DNA of 64,000 bases from NCBI GenBank assembly GCA_963680875.1, contig OY804579.1, positions 25,095,804 through 25,159,803 on the forward strand. The letters are read 5' to 3'. Shown piece after piece: positions 11,619 through 21,607 of this stretch (its first letter is position 1; each line of letters starts with the position of its first letter). Both the position numbers and the translations under genes were made by a program. The notes under the pieces were generated by a model. It had not been told where the DNA came from, ran no database searches, and saw only the letters and a list, made by a program, of their open reading frames with translations. The stretch comes from Bathymodiolus brooksi (lineage: Eukaryota > Mollusca > Bivalvia > Mytilida > Modiolidae).

Positions 11619-12734
11619 TAGTCCGAGATTCCTCTGTCGTTTAACGGCATTTATAAAGTTGCTGTAGCCGTTCAACGTCAGAGGGTGATACATACGGAAA
11701 ACAGCGGATTTGCTTCTCCAACTCTGGGTCAGCACATTTCCACGTTTCGTGGCTATAGGATTTTATTTTCTATCAGAAACCCTTATATAAATCGCTTCAC
11801 CAATCATTTTTCTATTCATTCATAACCATCTTACCCTCAGAAAGTGGTGCTACACTCCATTACAGCACGATTTTGCCTTAGATCCTATGATTCCGCCATT
11901 TGTCTTCCATTTTTCAAACATTTGTCACGTGACTACGAGAAAACCACGATTACCGCAATGTATCATGGGAGATGATTTGCATACAAACAAACAAATATTT
12001 GTATTGCCAATCATACACGCCTGTTAAGGCAGAACAATTAACATAAAATTTAATACAGTTGATTATATTGATTGGTAATGATTTTAACAGCAATAGTGAA
12101 TTACAGATAACCATAAGAAAAAAAATTATGTAGTACCTTGTCCAAAAAAGGGGGACGTAACACATGCTCTTTCCGAAGCCCATTGGCAACACTCCGCCAT
12201 TGAATCTTTTCTTTCCAACACATTCTGTATTATTTCCTTCTGCTCTGCTTTGATCTATAGATGGACTGTTTGTCCTGTAGAATACGCTTAAATGTATGGT
12301 CTTCCATGTGATTTGAATGTTGTTTACGTATGCAAATAATGCTCAAATAATTTGGTGCGCTGAATTAAGTAGCTCCCATCATGCAATGCGTTACTGTTAT
12401 CATTCAGTTAGTATCGCGAGATCACGTTTGTAGATTCGAAAATGGAAGTCAAATGGCGGAATAATAGGATCTAAGGCAAAATCGTGCTGTAATGGAGTGC
12501 AACACCACTTTCTGAGGGTAAGATGGTTTTGAATGAATAGAAAAATGATTGGTGAAGCGATTTATATAAGGGTTTCTGATAGAAAATAAAATCTGATAGC
12601 CACGAAACGTGGAAATGTGCCGATCCTAGAGCTGGTGAGGCAAATCCGCTGTTTTCCGTATATATCACCCTCTGACGTTGAACGGCTACAGCAACTTTAT
12701 AAATGCCGTTAAACGACAGAGGAATCTCGGACTA
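11619..12734 (-). mobile_element. TAGTCCGAG family copy 2: 1.1-kb element with long TIRs, 9-bp TSD
   Basis: The ends are TAGTCCGAG and CTCGGACTA, flanked by perfect AGAATGACC duplications at 11610-11618 and 12735-12743, which are positions of the 34-bp array. The TIRs are about 280 bp, so frames inside them appear on both sides and are not genes. The core of roughly 500 bp is in the opposite orientation to copy 3 and carries a broken RecQ-like exon (12137-12256). The 9-bp TSD points to the Mutator-like group by inference; no transposase is present. Confidence 0.9.
12137..12256 (-). pseudogene. RecQ-like helicase exon fragment carried by copy 2
   Basis: The minus strand encodes an EQKEIIQNVLERKDSMA-like stretch, then after a frameshift VLPMGFGKSMCYVP. 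The combination of a glutamine-containing upstream motif with LPTGxGKSxCY is characteristic of motif I (Walker A) of RecQ-family DNA helicases. The Walker A GFGKS is intact here. The fragment ends at GGACAAG before GTAC, matching a splice donor, which suggests a captured host exon rather than a transposon gene. The same shifted structure occurs in copy 3 (15570-15687), so capture and decay came before their spread. Confidence 0.6.
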
Positions 12735-12867
12735 AGAATGACCCATCTACATCACGTAATGATATCAGAGAATGACCCATCTACATCACGTAATGATATC
12801 AGAGAATGACCCATCTACATCACGTAATGATATCAGAGAATGACCCATCTACATCACGTAATGATAT
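12735..12867. repeat. 34-bp tandem array, right part (about 4 units)
   Basis: It continues the array at 11336-11618. The first nine bases are the second copy of the target duplication of the 11619-12734 element. Confidence 0.92.
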
Positions 12868-13430
12868 AATAAATGAGGGGTAGGTACGGTTTGATGCTGA
12901 GTAAACTCCGACGTACAATAACATACGGAATAGGCCGACTATTTATACGATTGGAACAACTTGATACTACATAGGCTAAATCAACATAAAGGGATACACA
13001 AGCAACCTTTGTAAATCGTTGATTAAAAAAAATAACGGGATTTTAGTGAGGCAATTGCCTCAAGTCAATGATAGAACTTACGGCATTGCCAGACAAACAA
13101 TTGTCTGAAAGTTCGTGCTTCCCTCACGGAATTGCCACTAGAGAGACAAGAAAAAGTTAGTCATGAAAATGAAAGCTTACCAGGATGATTTCACCATAAG
13201 ATGTCTTACAAAAGCCTACCAGTATCCCTGTAAATAGTACACACTACCTTAGTTTTTAACTTAAAAATAGTCATATTTTATGCATGAATATTAAATAAAA
13301 ATACATAATATATAATTTAAAAAAAATATATCCTGCTCGAAAATCCTACTTCCAACTCCCCGTGGTGAGCAGGGGGCAACAAATATATTTTGTATATCTG
13401 GCTAACGGAAGAGGTACAGTACTGTCAGAA
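12868..13430. other. Right inner part of the 6.6-kb element, no gene seen
   Basis: AT-rich sequence with no open frame of note. The CGTTTGCGCAC-like subterminal motifs begin at about 13458. Confidence 0.4.
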
Positions 13431-13542
13431 AGGAAATAAGTTTGATTAAGCTAAAAATGTGCACAAACGTTAATTTCTAAATGTGCGCAAACGGAGTACC
13501 TTTTTGTGCGCATATGATATATGTGCGCAAACGTGTTTCCAT

Positions 13543-13552
13543 CTCCGCAATA
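13543..13552. repeat. Right 10-bp target-site duplication (CTCCGCAATA)
   Basis: Partner of 6915-6924, with one mismatch. Confidence 0.8.
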
Positions 13553-13823
13553 CTTATCTGACTGTTTGCCAACTACTATTTTAGAAACAGTAACGTATAA
13601 TCTCCGTAATAATGGTGACTATCGAAATCTATCGTACTCAGAGGTGTCGTCTGCAAACTAGCTCCAAGTCTTTCTTTCCTCCCACTATAAAGTTGTGGAA
13701 TTCCTTACCTGTCAGTGTAAACTCTCTACCAACCCTTCAGCCTGTCCAATTTTCGGTGGCTTCATTTTACAATATTGGCGACAGAAAACTAACATAATAC
13801 ATACTGAGCTAAGATATAGATGT
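13553..13823 (+). pseudogene. LINE-B, second segment
   Basis: It continues the LINE-B frame directly after the target duplication: YLSDCLPTTI, YNLRN, then (frame shifted near 13612) SFFPPTIKLWNSLPVSV and FSVASF. These match the order FYKI, YL, Y-LRN, R, KSFFP-T--LWNSLP seen in related elements. It is interrupted at 13824 by a 168-bp element; the next codons (LRYRC, then SGLNADLYR) continue at 13997. Confidence 0.85.
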
Positions 13824-13991
13824 CAGGGGCGGATCCAGGTTTTCAAGCTAGGGGGGGACACTTAAAAAAATAGCGCCGAGCGGAGGGAGGCGCGAAAATA
13901 TTTGGGATATTTCGTGTGAAAAATCACGATTTTACGCCAAAAAATCTTGTTTTTTTTCAATTTTAGGGGGCACCGCCCCCGTGCCCCCCTG
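13824..13991. mobile_element. 168-bp CAGGGG-ended MITE-like element, 5-bp TSD
   Basis: It starts CAGGGGCGGATCCAGG and ends in a C-rich block closing with CCCCCCTG, so both ends read CAGGGG inward. GATGT precedes it at 13819-13823 and follows it at 13992-13996. Its removal joins LINE-B codons for LRYRC and SGLNADLYR in frame. CAGGGGCGGATCC-type ends are known from animal hAT-type elements; assignment to that group is inference. Confidence 0.78.
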
Positions 13992-14275
13992 GATGTAGTG
14001 GCCTTAATGCAGATTTATATAGAGTATATTTGAAGGATGATCCACGTTGTGTATGTGGTCATTTATTGGAGGATGCTATTCATTTTTTTTCTTGAGTGTC
14101 CAGAACTTCACTGTTTAACTGTTTTAATAATATTGTTCCCATCTCTCTATAGAATATAAACTCTTTTGATGTAACAAAATTTGTGAAGAATTGAACACTT
14201 TACTCTTCAAATCAGTACATAAATTTAAACCACAAATTTATAGATTTAATACTTAATTATCCCCAATCGTGATAC
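13992..14275 (+). pseudogene. LINE-B, third segment: C-terminal Cys/His motif and 3' end
   Basis: It encodes SGLNADLYRVYLKDDPRC, then CVCGHLLEDAIHFF and LECPEL, a C-x-C...H...C cluster typical of the C-terminus of such LINE proteins. An extra T in the T8 run at about 14083-14090 shifts the frame between HFF and LECP. Later residues are poorly conserved, and the end near 14275 is approximate. Confidence 0.75.
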
Positions 14276-14587
14276 AAACTCACGGGCTGTCCGGGCGGCA
14301 CAAACTCTGGCCACGCTAGTGACCCAATTTGTCAGTTTCATCGGAAGCACTACCTCATAATACACAACAACCTATCATTCAAAAATTTGATAAAGCTATA
14401 AAAAGGAAAATTTAAAGTAAAAAAGTATAAAAAGGAAATTACAAATGGAGAAGTTAGGTAGATGTATGAAATTTTCCATATATCCTAAGGATAATGGACA
14501 TTTTGTTTACCCTACTTTCCTTATATGGAAGAACAAGCCTGGAATATTACATTTCAAAAAGATAAGGCGAAACACTAGAATTTGAAA

Positions 14588-15089
14588 TAAACACGGTAAA
14601 ATTACATGATGAGTTCTATGTTGGATATTTAGGGGATACAGTAAACGATTTCAGTATTTACAGTTTAAACGAGAACAACATTTGCACTTGCAATAGAAAT
14701 GATCGATTTGCCAAACATCAAATGATTGTGTTTCCGTCAGTCAATCTGAACTGGGAATGGCGAACCAAGTACTGTATTGTTATGACCAAAATTTGTCTCC
14801 CTTATGTGTACAATCTGTAAATGTGATATCTGAGTGCAAATTACTAGTATCACACGAAATAAAGACGAAATCGATCGCAATCAATGACAAAAAGGTGAAA
14901 AATTGTCAGGCTTATTCTTAATATTAGCCTTTGATCAGGTGGAAATAGTTTCAAATGTAAATCATTTACTTTCTTGTTTTCTCATTGAAATTCCCACAGA
15001 ATGCATGAAATCTAAATTATTAATAGAAGTTCTGGCTCCATTTAAATGTGATGCACCCATTCTACCGTGTAGTGATTTAGACAATGACA
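14588..15089 (+). pseudogene. Unidentified decayed coding-like sequence, left part
   Basis: Three overlapping frames in turn give long open stretches: one with DEFYVGYLGDTVNDFSIYSL and CTCNRND, one with MANQVLYCYDQNLSPLCVQS and LLVSHEIKTK, and one with IPTECMKSKLLIEVLAPF and PCSDLDND. The last frame runs into the 9-bp target duplication of the 15090-19047 element and continues on its far side at 19048. I do not recognise the protein. It could be a decayed host gene or an old transposon ORF. The alternation of frames suggests several indels. Confidence 0.35.
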
Positions 15090-15569
15090 TAGTCCGATAT
15101 TCCTCTGTCGTCCGATGGCATTATATATTTTTGCTAGAGCCGTCGGACGTCAGAGCGCTATATATCCGGAAAACAGCGGATTTGCCTCTCCAGCTCTTGG
15201 TCGGCACATTTCCACGTTTCGTGCTATTGGATTTTATTAACTATCAGAAACCCTTATATAAATCGCTTCACCAATCATTTTTCTATTCATTCATAACCAT
15301 CTTACCCTCAGAAAGTGGTGTTACACTCCATTACAGCACGATTTTGCCTTAGATCCTATTATTCCGCTATTTGACTTCCATTTTCGAATCTAGACACGTG
15401 ATCTCGCGATACTAACTGAATGATGACAGCAACGCATTGCATGATGGGAGCTAATTAATGCAGCGTGCCAAATTATTTGGAGCATTATTTGCATACGTAA
15501 ACAACATTCAAATCACATGGAAGACGATACATTTAAGCGTATTCTGCAGGACAAACAGTCCATCTACAG

Positions 15570-15687
15570 ATGAAAGCAGAGCAGAAGGAAATAATACAGA
15601 ATGTGTTGGAAAGAAAAGATTCAATGGCAGAGTGTTACCAACGGGCTTCGAAAAGAGCATGTGTTACGTTCCCCCTTTTTGGACAAG
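15570..15687 (+). pseudogene. RecQ-like helicase exon fragment carried by copy 3
   Basis: An ATG at 15570 opens MKAEQKEIIQNVLERKDSMA. After a frameshift, VLPTGFEKSMCYVPP follows, ending at GGACAAG before a GT donor. The Walker A glycine before Lys is Glu here (GFEKS), so the motif is mutated, whereas copy 2 keeps GFGKS. The shared frameshift between the MA and VLP residues shows common descent with 12137-12256. RecQ assignment rests on the EQ...I...L plus LPTGxGKSxCY pattern. Confidence 0.6.
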
Positions 15688-16612
15688 GTACTACAACATT
15701 TTTTTTTCTTATGGTTATCTGTAATTCACTAAAGGAGTGGGTATGATAAGGGTAGATTTTGGCCCAATCTCAGAAACTGTTTATATAGATATAATATTAA
15801 ACACAATCATTGAAAGGTAAGAATTTATTTTTTTATTATGATTTCACTTTGTCCTTTGTTGCTCAGCAATGTAAATGGAGGAGGGTCCAATTAATCATTG
15901 GAAATTCAAATATGGTTGTTTTATTTTACATATATTACATAGTCTTTTCGACAAAATGTTATATTCTGTGTATGTACACTCTAAAAATAATATTCCAATT
16001 CTCTATGGTAGCATATAGTATTCTTGTGTAGTTTTGACACCCTAGCAACGGTTTTGTAAACATTAAATCAACCTATATTATTGCAATTAATGGTTGAATT
16101 TTGACATCTACGATCTTTTGACTTGATATTTGATTAAGCGGTACATTTTTGTCAAGCTATACACACTACAAATGTCATTTCATATTTCAAAAATACATTT
16201 TGATATTTTTATTCATAGTTATGCCCCGTCCATAGCAACAGGTTTCCCTATACACAGTATTTTCCTGTAGATCTCATGGACCTTTTATTTAATCAAGAAA
16301 AAAATTCTACAGTAGCACCTTAGCAGATCTAGAGACATCTTATCATTTACTAACCAGTATATATTATAAGAATTCCTTAAACCTTACAATGTCCCTAGTA
16401 ACCAAACATTATCCCTAGCAACCGTAGAAATTCGTCAATGCTGAGCTTTTTTAAAATCTTTTTATAACCGAATGTTGATCTTTTTATTTTTTAAATCATG
16501 AGAGGAAATTATTCTCAGTAATTAGAATGTAAAAGGAACCAAGTCAACTGCATAATATGGTAAAGCAGCACTACAGCAGCAGGGGAGGATATAATCCAGG
16601 TTGAATAATTAA

Positions 16613-17175
16613 AAAATAAATCATGGAAGCCAGAATGTGTTGGGAGTTTTAACATGGATTGGCGGATATTATACGTTATTAGTCTCGAGATGTTATATAT
16701 CCCATTTTAAAGGGCAGTGGATTTGTTAAAAGGTTCGGCAAACGCCTCACCTTTTAACAAAACCACTGCCCTTTAAAACGGGATATATAACATCTAGAGA
16801 CTGATAACATTTTTATCTGAATGTTCCAACATTAATAAGTATGTCCTTATTATAGGAAAAACATAAATACGTGTATCTTTGGACAAAGATCACAGAGAGC
16901 GATTATTGATTTTCTGTCATCTTGTGAAATGTGTGTCGTCTGCTGTGCACAATGTAAATGGACAGCACACAGGTGAGAGCGATTATTGATTTTCTGTCAC
17001 CGCACGCTTCCCTGAAGGTTTAAAAGTACCTTTTTAGCCAATGAAAATTCTACTTGCCACGAGAACATCAGAGAATAGTATTTTATCCCGAGCCAGAAGC
17101 GGGGGATAAAATTTATTAATATCCGCCAATCCATGTTAAAACTCAAAACACATTCTGGCTTCCATGATTTATTTC
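16613..17175. mobile_element. 563-bp TIR element nested in the 2.8-kb element
   Basis: TIRs of about 58 bp (left from AAATAAATCATGGAAGCCAG to GGCGGATATT, right its near-perfect complement) enclose a palindrome at 16682-16801 and a 23-bp direct repeat at 16897-16919 and 16977-16999 (core GAGCGATTATTGATTTTC). Confidence 0.78.
16682..16801. repeat. 120-bp palindrome
   Basis: Arms beginning GTCTCGAGATGTTATATATC and ending in its complement (CATCTAGAGAC) pair over about 50 bp with few mismatches around a short centre near 16740. It is probably a foldback insertion inside the 563-bp element. Confidence 0.78.
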
Positions 17176-19047
17176 GATTCTGATATGTCTAAGAGTACAA
17201 ATACGGTAGTATACTTTGATTGGAAGACGGTAATTTATATTTACGGTATCTTCAAACTTTTTTTGTTAAGAAAAGTAAAACATGATAGATTATATAAATA
17301 GAATGTTTGGTAATACTGTATTATCGGTCATGGCCCATTAAAGTAAAATCATACCACTAAAATTCCAAGTAATACTATACATTTAGCACTGACTCATAAA
17401 CGATAGACTATATCAATGACATTCTTAGTAAGGATAACAAAAGGACCATTATAAACAAAACACCGAATATGTAAATCAGACCTGACATCCGTGTACTATG
17501 CTAAAGCATGCACGTTATATCGTTATATGTACTGTATTAGATGAATTATGAATTATCAAATATATTGTTTGTTTTTCCATACTTTATTGAAATAAGTAAG
17601 AATGAAATATTGATCTCACGATGTTGTTATCGGCAGTCATGTGTGGTAAACCATTATGCCACCGTAACGTTAATATTAAGCTATATATAAATCAAATTTA
17701 CGTTAATACAATTATTCATCGGGAATTCACTTTGCCAAAGAGCTAAATAAAATATATTTGTTAAAGAAAAAGAAAATAAAGAAAAAGTAAAGGGACTACT
17801 AAAAATAGAAAGTTCCGATGTGTTTACATGTCCAATGAATTAATTTCTAAGATAATCTGACGTACTTATTTTCTTTTTGGTTGCTTGTTTTGTTTTCTGT
17901 AGTTTTTCTGAATTGTGGGGATAATATTAAAGTATACTTTAGTATAGTAACACATGAAATTCCACTGAGGGTTAGAGCAAAAACACGTCGGCCTCAATGC
18001 ACAATCAGGTCGGCAGTAAATCACCTCCAAAATCTATTTAACGTCAAAACTGTTTCATAAGAATTGTTCAAGTTTTACTCTCGTAGCAAAACAACTACGA
18101 TAACCAACTTTATTTTGGATGAGATTAAAAGGTCGATTTCTATTTCTGTCTATTACGGATGAAAACGGTCAATAAAAAATGGCGGCTGACGAGAAATCGA
18201 CCTTAAAATAATTTTTTGATTGCAGATTTCATGCTCTCCACACTCGGGTATCAACACAAAAGTTAAATGAGATATGTGTTTATGTATATTAAACATCATA
18301 CTAAAATATGCGGTTGGTACCTGCTTGTGGTTATACTGAAAATTGATATTAAATACACATTTCTTGTTAGATTTCATATATTTTCACGAAACGATAGACT
18401 TTTCATTGACTAGTGTGACGTCATCGCACGTGCAAATATGGAAAATTGTTACCAAAATAGTAGTTGGGGTAAAGGTCTTATAAAATCAAGAAACAACGAA
18501 AGCTATACGTTTCATTTATAATTTGTCTATTTTTTAGGCCAATTTCTGCCCTTATCATACCTACTCCTTTGCTGTTAAAATCATTACCAATCAATATAAT
18601 CAATTGTATTAAATTGTATGTTAATTGTTCTGCCTTAACAGACGCCTATGATTGGCAATAACAATATTTGTTTGTTTGTTTATATGTAAATCATCTCCCA
18701 TGATACATTGCGGTAATCGTAGTTTTCTCGTAGTCACGTGACAAATGTTTGAAAAATGGAAGTCAAATGGCGGAATAATAGGATCCAAGGCAAAATCGTG
18801 CTGTAATGGAGTGTAACACCACTTTCTGAGGGTAAGATGGTTATGAATGAATAGAAAAATGATTGGTGAAGCGATTTATATAAGGGTTTCTGATAGAAAA
18901 TAAATTCCGATAGCCACGAAACGTGGAAATGTACTGACCCAGAGTTGGAGAAGCAAATCCGCTGTTTTCCGTATGTATAGCTCTCTGACGTCCCACGGCT
19001 CTAGCAAAATATATAATGCCGTCGGACGACAGAGGAATCTCGGACTA

Positions 19048-19194
19048 ACAATGACAATGCGTGTTATCTCGACAAAAGAGACACACAAGCAAATGAGAAC
19101 GGAATAGATTGTAATTTTACATTAGATGATGACTTGTTTACTCTGACTGACGTATCTGAAGTACAGTTTTACCAAAAGTGTGTAAGGGGCTTTG
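19048..19194 (+). pseudogene. Unidentified decayed coding-like sequence, right part
   Basis: It continues the frame of 14588-15089 after one copy of ACAATGACA: NACYLDKRDTQANENGIDC, then DDDLFTLTDVSEVQFYQKC. It ends at the start of a SINE. The uninterrupted acidic stretch argues that this was coding DNA, but I do not recognise it. Confidence 0.35.
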
Positions 19195-19446
19195 TGGTCG
19201 TGACCATATGATAGTTGGATTTCCAACTACCTATGCAATCAGTGCCTATCACCACTAACGTTGTGAGTTCGAACCCCACTCAGGCGAGGTGTACTCGATA
19301 CAACATTTTGTGATCAAGTTTGAGTGACTTGCGACAGGTCGGTGGTTTTCCCTGGGTATTCCGGTTTCCTCCACTCATAAAACTGACAGCCACCATATAA
19401 TTGAAATATTGTTGAAAGTGGCGTTAAACCTCCTAACCCCCTAACC
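19195..19446 (+). mobile_element. tRNA-derived SINE, molluscan type, copy 1
   Basis: It has an A-box-like TGTGGTCGTGACC and a B-box-like GAGTTCGAACCCC. A conserved central block with GGGTATTCCGGTTTCCTCC and a tail ATATTGTTGAAAGTGGCGTT then AAACC follow. An ACCAAAAGTGTGT-like sequence before the head recurs (with one indel) after the tail, a plausible target duplication. Confidence 0.8.
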
Positions 19447-19809
19447 AAACAGTGTGTGCAATGGACACTCAAAAACTAATTCCCGGTCACGCCGTAGAAT
19501 CGGGTAACTTGTTTGTATAGTGTGAATAACTGGGTTTTAATAATTAGGGGTATATTTTGCACCAGAAAAGTTTTGGAGGTGTGGGGTGTCTAAATTGAGA
19601 TATAAACGACCGTTGAAATAATTTCAATATAGAAGGTGCTCACAGTAACTACCTTACGGATTCTAGAGTGTGTTGACTGCATAGTTTATTTTCAATTTAT
19701 TATGATCTCTGTTATATTTTGTATGAAAGGAACTATTATGTTTATATAATTAGAGTAGATTAGCAAGAACAAATAAGTCACTGCAAGCAAATAAGTATAT
19801 TTCAGTAAT

Positions 19810-20008
19810 GACGGCCATATTTGAAGGTTGGATGACCTGTCCGACACAAATCTGAAAGGGGACCACCAAGAACTACCACACCAAGCTTTGTTCAAAATAG
19901 ATCTGTAGTTTTAAAGGAGTTTATAGAGATGTGAAAAGTTTACAACCACAATGATGGACACAAAGTGAGAACAACAGTTCATCTGACCCTTTGTGTCATG
20001 TGAGCTAA
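19810..20008 (+). repeat. Degenerate right end of a pearl-like element
   Basis: GGCCATATTTGAAGG, GAAAGGGGACCACC, AAGTTTACA and the end GTGTCATGTGAGCTAAAA follow the order seen in the better copies at 31893-34517 and 35016-42235. Confidence 0.6.
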
Positions 20009-20383
20009 AAGGTACTCCGTGTGTCAGGAATGCTATATATACAGTTTGTAACATGAATGCATTTTTTTCCTTTGATCTTTTTATGGTTTATATACAAGAA
20101 TGTAAGCAACAGCTAAGAACTATGAAATATTACACCCAGATATTGCACATTTTAAATCTGAGCTGTAGCTTTATCGTCCTCCGAGAGAGTGTAATAATCA
20201 ACGACCTAGATGTGATATTGCACCGCCTAAGCTCTACCTTCATTTTTCAAGTGGGAAGGCCTTTAAAAGAAGATAATTAATTAATTTAAGATAATGTTAA
20301 TTGTAAATGGTATTATATTTTTATGCTATTTCAATATTGTAATTTAATCACCAAGGTGATATTTGATAACAGGCAGAATACAC
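20009..20383. other. No feature recognised
   Basis: It contains a 95-codon frame (19993-20280) without recognisable similarity or composition; probably chance. Confidence 0.35.
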
Positions 20384-20482
20384 TGTCGTCAAAGAGCTCC
20401 GATCGAAAATGCTTGGTCAACATCCGGGATATTTTAAAGCGGTATTTTTAAAGAAGACACAGATAATTATCGTAAGTATTTA
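20384..20482 (+). repeat. Left member of a diverged inverted pair ending in a donor-like GTAAGTATTT
   Basis: CACTGTCGTCAAAGAGCTCC and an ATGCT follow each other, then about 55 bp later GTAAGTATTT. The same order occurs on the minus strand at 23866-23951. The region could be a duplicated first exon and splice donor or an element end. Confidence 0.45.
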
Positions 20483-21400
20483 TGAATATACTGTGTATAT
20501 AATGTTTTGAATTATGATGCTTTATGATTGTTATTATTATTAATTTCATTTTTTGTCCAAATATCATTTATTTTTGCAGTGTAAAATTAGATTTTTCTAT
20601 AATTTATAAGGAATCCGGCTTCAAAATCATTACAATCAACTGAAATATCGCTATATCTTACATTTACGAATGAATTAAATGTTGCCCAAAAAGAAACAAA
20701 TATTGATGAATGATTGATTTTACTTAAAAATACTATTGTGTTGATGAAAAGTCAATTAGTAACTAGTTATACCCTAAAACATGATGTCAACAGATGTTTT
20801 TGAAATCCGGATTGGTCAAAATGTAAACATGTATACAAACCGGTTGGGTCATTTAAAAATAGCCGGGTTTGTCAGTATGTAAATACCACTGATCTTATTG
20901 TTATTGAGCATTATATTGCAGTTTAACGATAGTTATGATTAGGAAATATCTCAAAGGCGATAAATACTGATCAATAGTATGAATATTTGCCATGGCTGCT
21001 AATTTCAGCTACTTTGTACAATAAAACAAATCGTTATTTCTATGTTAAATTGCTACTGTCGCGAACACTTGATTTTTTTTATGCTTTTTGTGGCACTGGC
21101 ATCACGGTTGGTGCTCAATACGCTACACTCACTTTAAGTAGCTGTCCAGGCGCATCGATTGAGTAGTGGGAGATTTTTTTTATAAGGTTTTATTTTGATT
21201 TTATACTCGTTGATAACGAAGTAAGTCACTCTGTGGAAATAACTTCATGGATACGATATTTAAGTTTCTTCACAGTATAATGTTTACATTAACATTACAG
21301 ATAAGCAAATTAACAAAGGCTGTAGTATTGAATTCCTTTCCGCACGGACGATTTTGGCAGTTTGTATACAAAGAAAATGTTAGGTGTACTCGATTAATGC
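20483..21400. other. AT-rich sequence, no gene seen
   Basis: No convincing open frame or repeat was recognised. Confidence 0.4.
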
Positions 21401-21401
21401 A

Positions 21402-21607
21402 ACGTTCGTTACAAGTTGTAATACGACAAAAGTTCGTTCTTTGGATGTTATAGACACCCGCCCATCCACCAATATTAATGCCAAAAGAATTTCAATCACT
21501 CGTATATATTTTGCATTTTTTTTCGGGGGGGAAATAGAAATAGACTCAATGAATTTGTTATGTTGATATATATTTATAATAAATGCTATGCGATCTTGTA
21601 ACGAACG
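21402..21607. repeat. Small inverted-repeat-bounded segment
   Basis: CGTTCGTTACAAG at about 21403 faces CTTGTAACGAACG at 21595-21607, enclosing about 180 bp. It is MITE-sized, but no clear target duplication is seen. Confidence 0.4.

Larger units (their letters stand above)
6925..13542. mobile_element. 6.6-kb non-coding TIR element inserted in LINE-B (Mutator-like by TSD length)
   Basis: The ends read GTGACAATACGTTTGCGCAC and, on the other strand, ATGGAAACACGTTTGCGCAC; over 22 bp, 18 match. Diverged CGTTTGCGCAC-like motifs recur below both ends (about 6970-7060 left, 13455-13535 right), resembling subterminal transposase-binding repeats. The flanks are a 10-bp duplication with one mismatch. 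TSDs of 9-11 bp are typical of Mutator-like elements; that class is inference. No transposase frame was found. The interior holds at least four later insertions (8936-11347, 10983-11175, 11619-12734 and a hairpin at 10259). Confidence 0.75.
15731..18570. mobile_element. 2.8-kb TIR element nested in copy 3
   Basis: The left end AAAGGAGTGGGTATGATAAG and the reverse complement of the right end (AAAGGAGTAGGTATGATAAG) differ by one base. Copy 2 shows the uninterrupted site, with ATT between CACT and GCTG, so the boundaries are supported by an empty-site comparison. No transposase frame was found. It holds a further TIR element at 16613-17175. Confidence 0.7.
15090..19047 (+). mobile_element. TAGTCCGAG family copy 3: 4-kb element with nested insertions, 9-bp TSD
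   Basis: The ends TAGTCCGAT and CTCGGACTA are flanked by perfect ACAATGACA duplications (15081-15089 and 19048-19056). TIRs of about 280 bp match those of copy 2. The core matches copy 2 in opposite orientation but is split by a 2.8-kb TIR element at 15731-18570. A RecQ-like exon fragment lies at 15570-15687. No transposase frame is present. By 9-bp TSD and long TIRs it is probably Mutator-like. Confidence 0.9.

Noticed and set aside
14903..15352. 149-codon ORF as a gene
   Set aside because: Its second half is the TIR of the TAGTCCGAG element. Only the first half, before 15090, is kept as possible decayed coding sequence.
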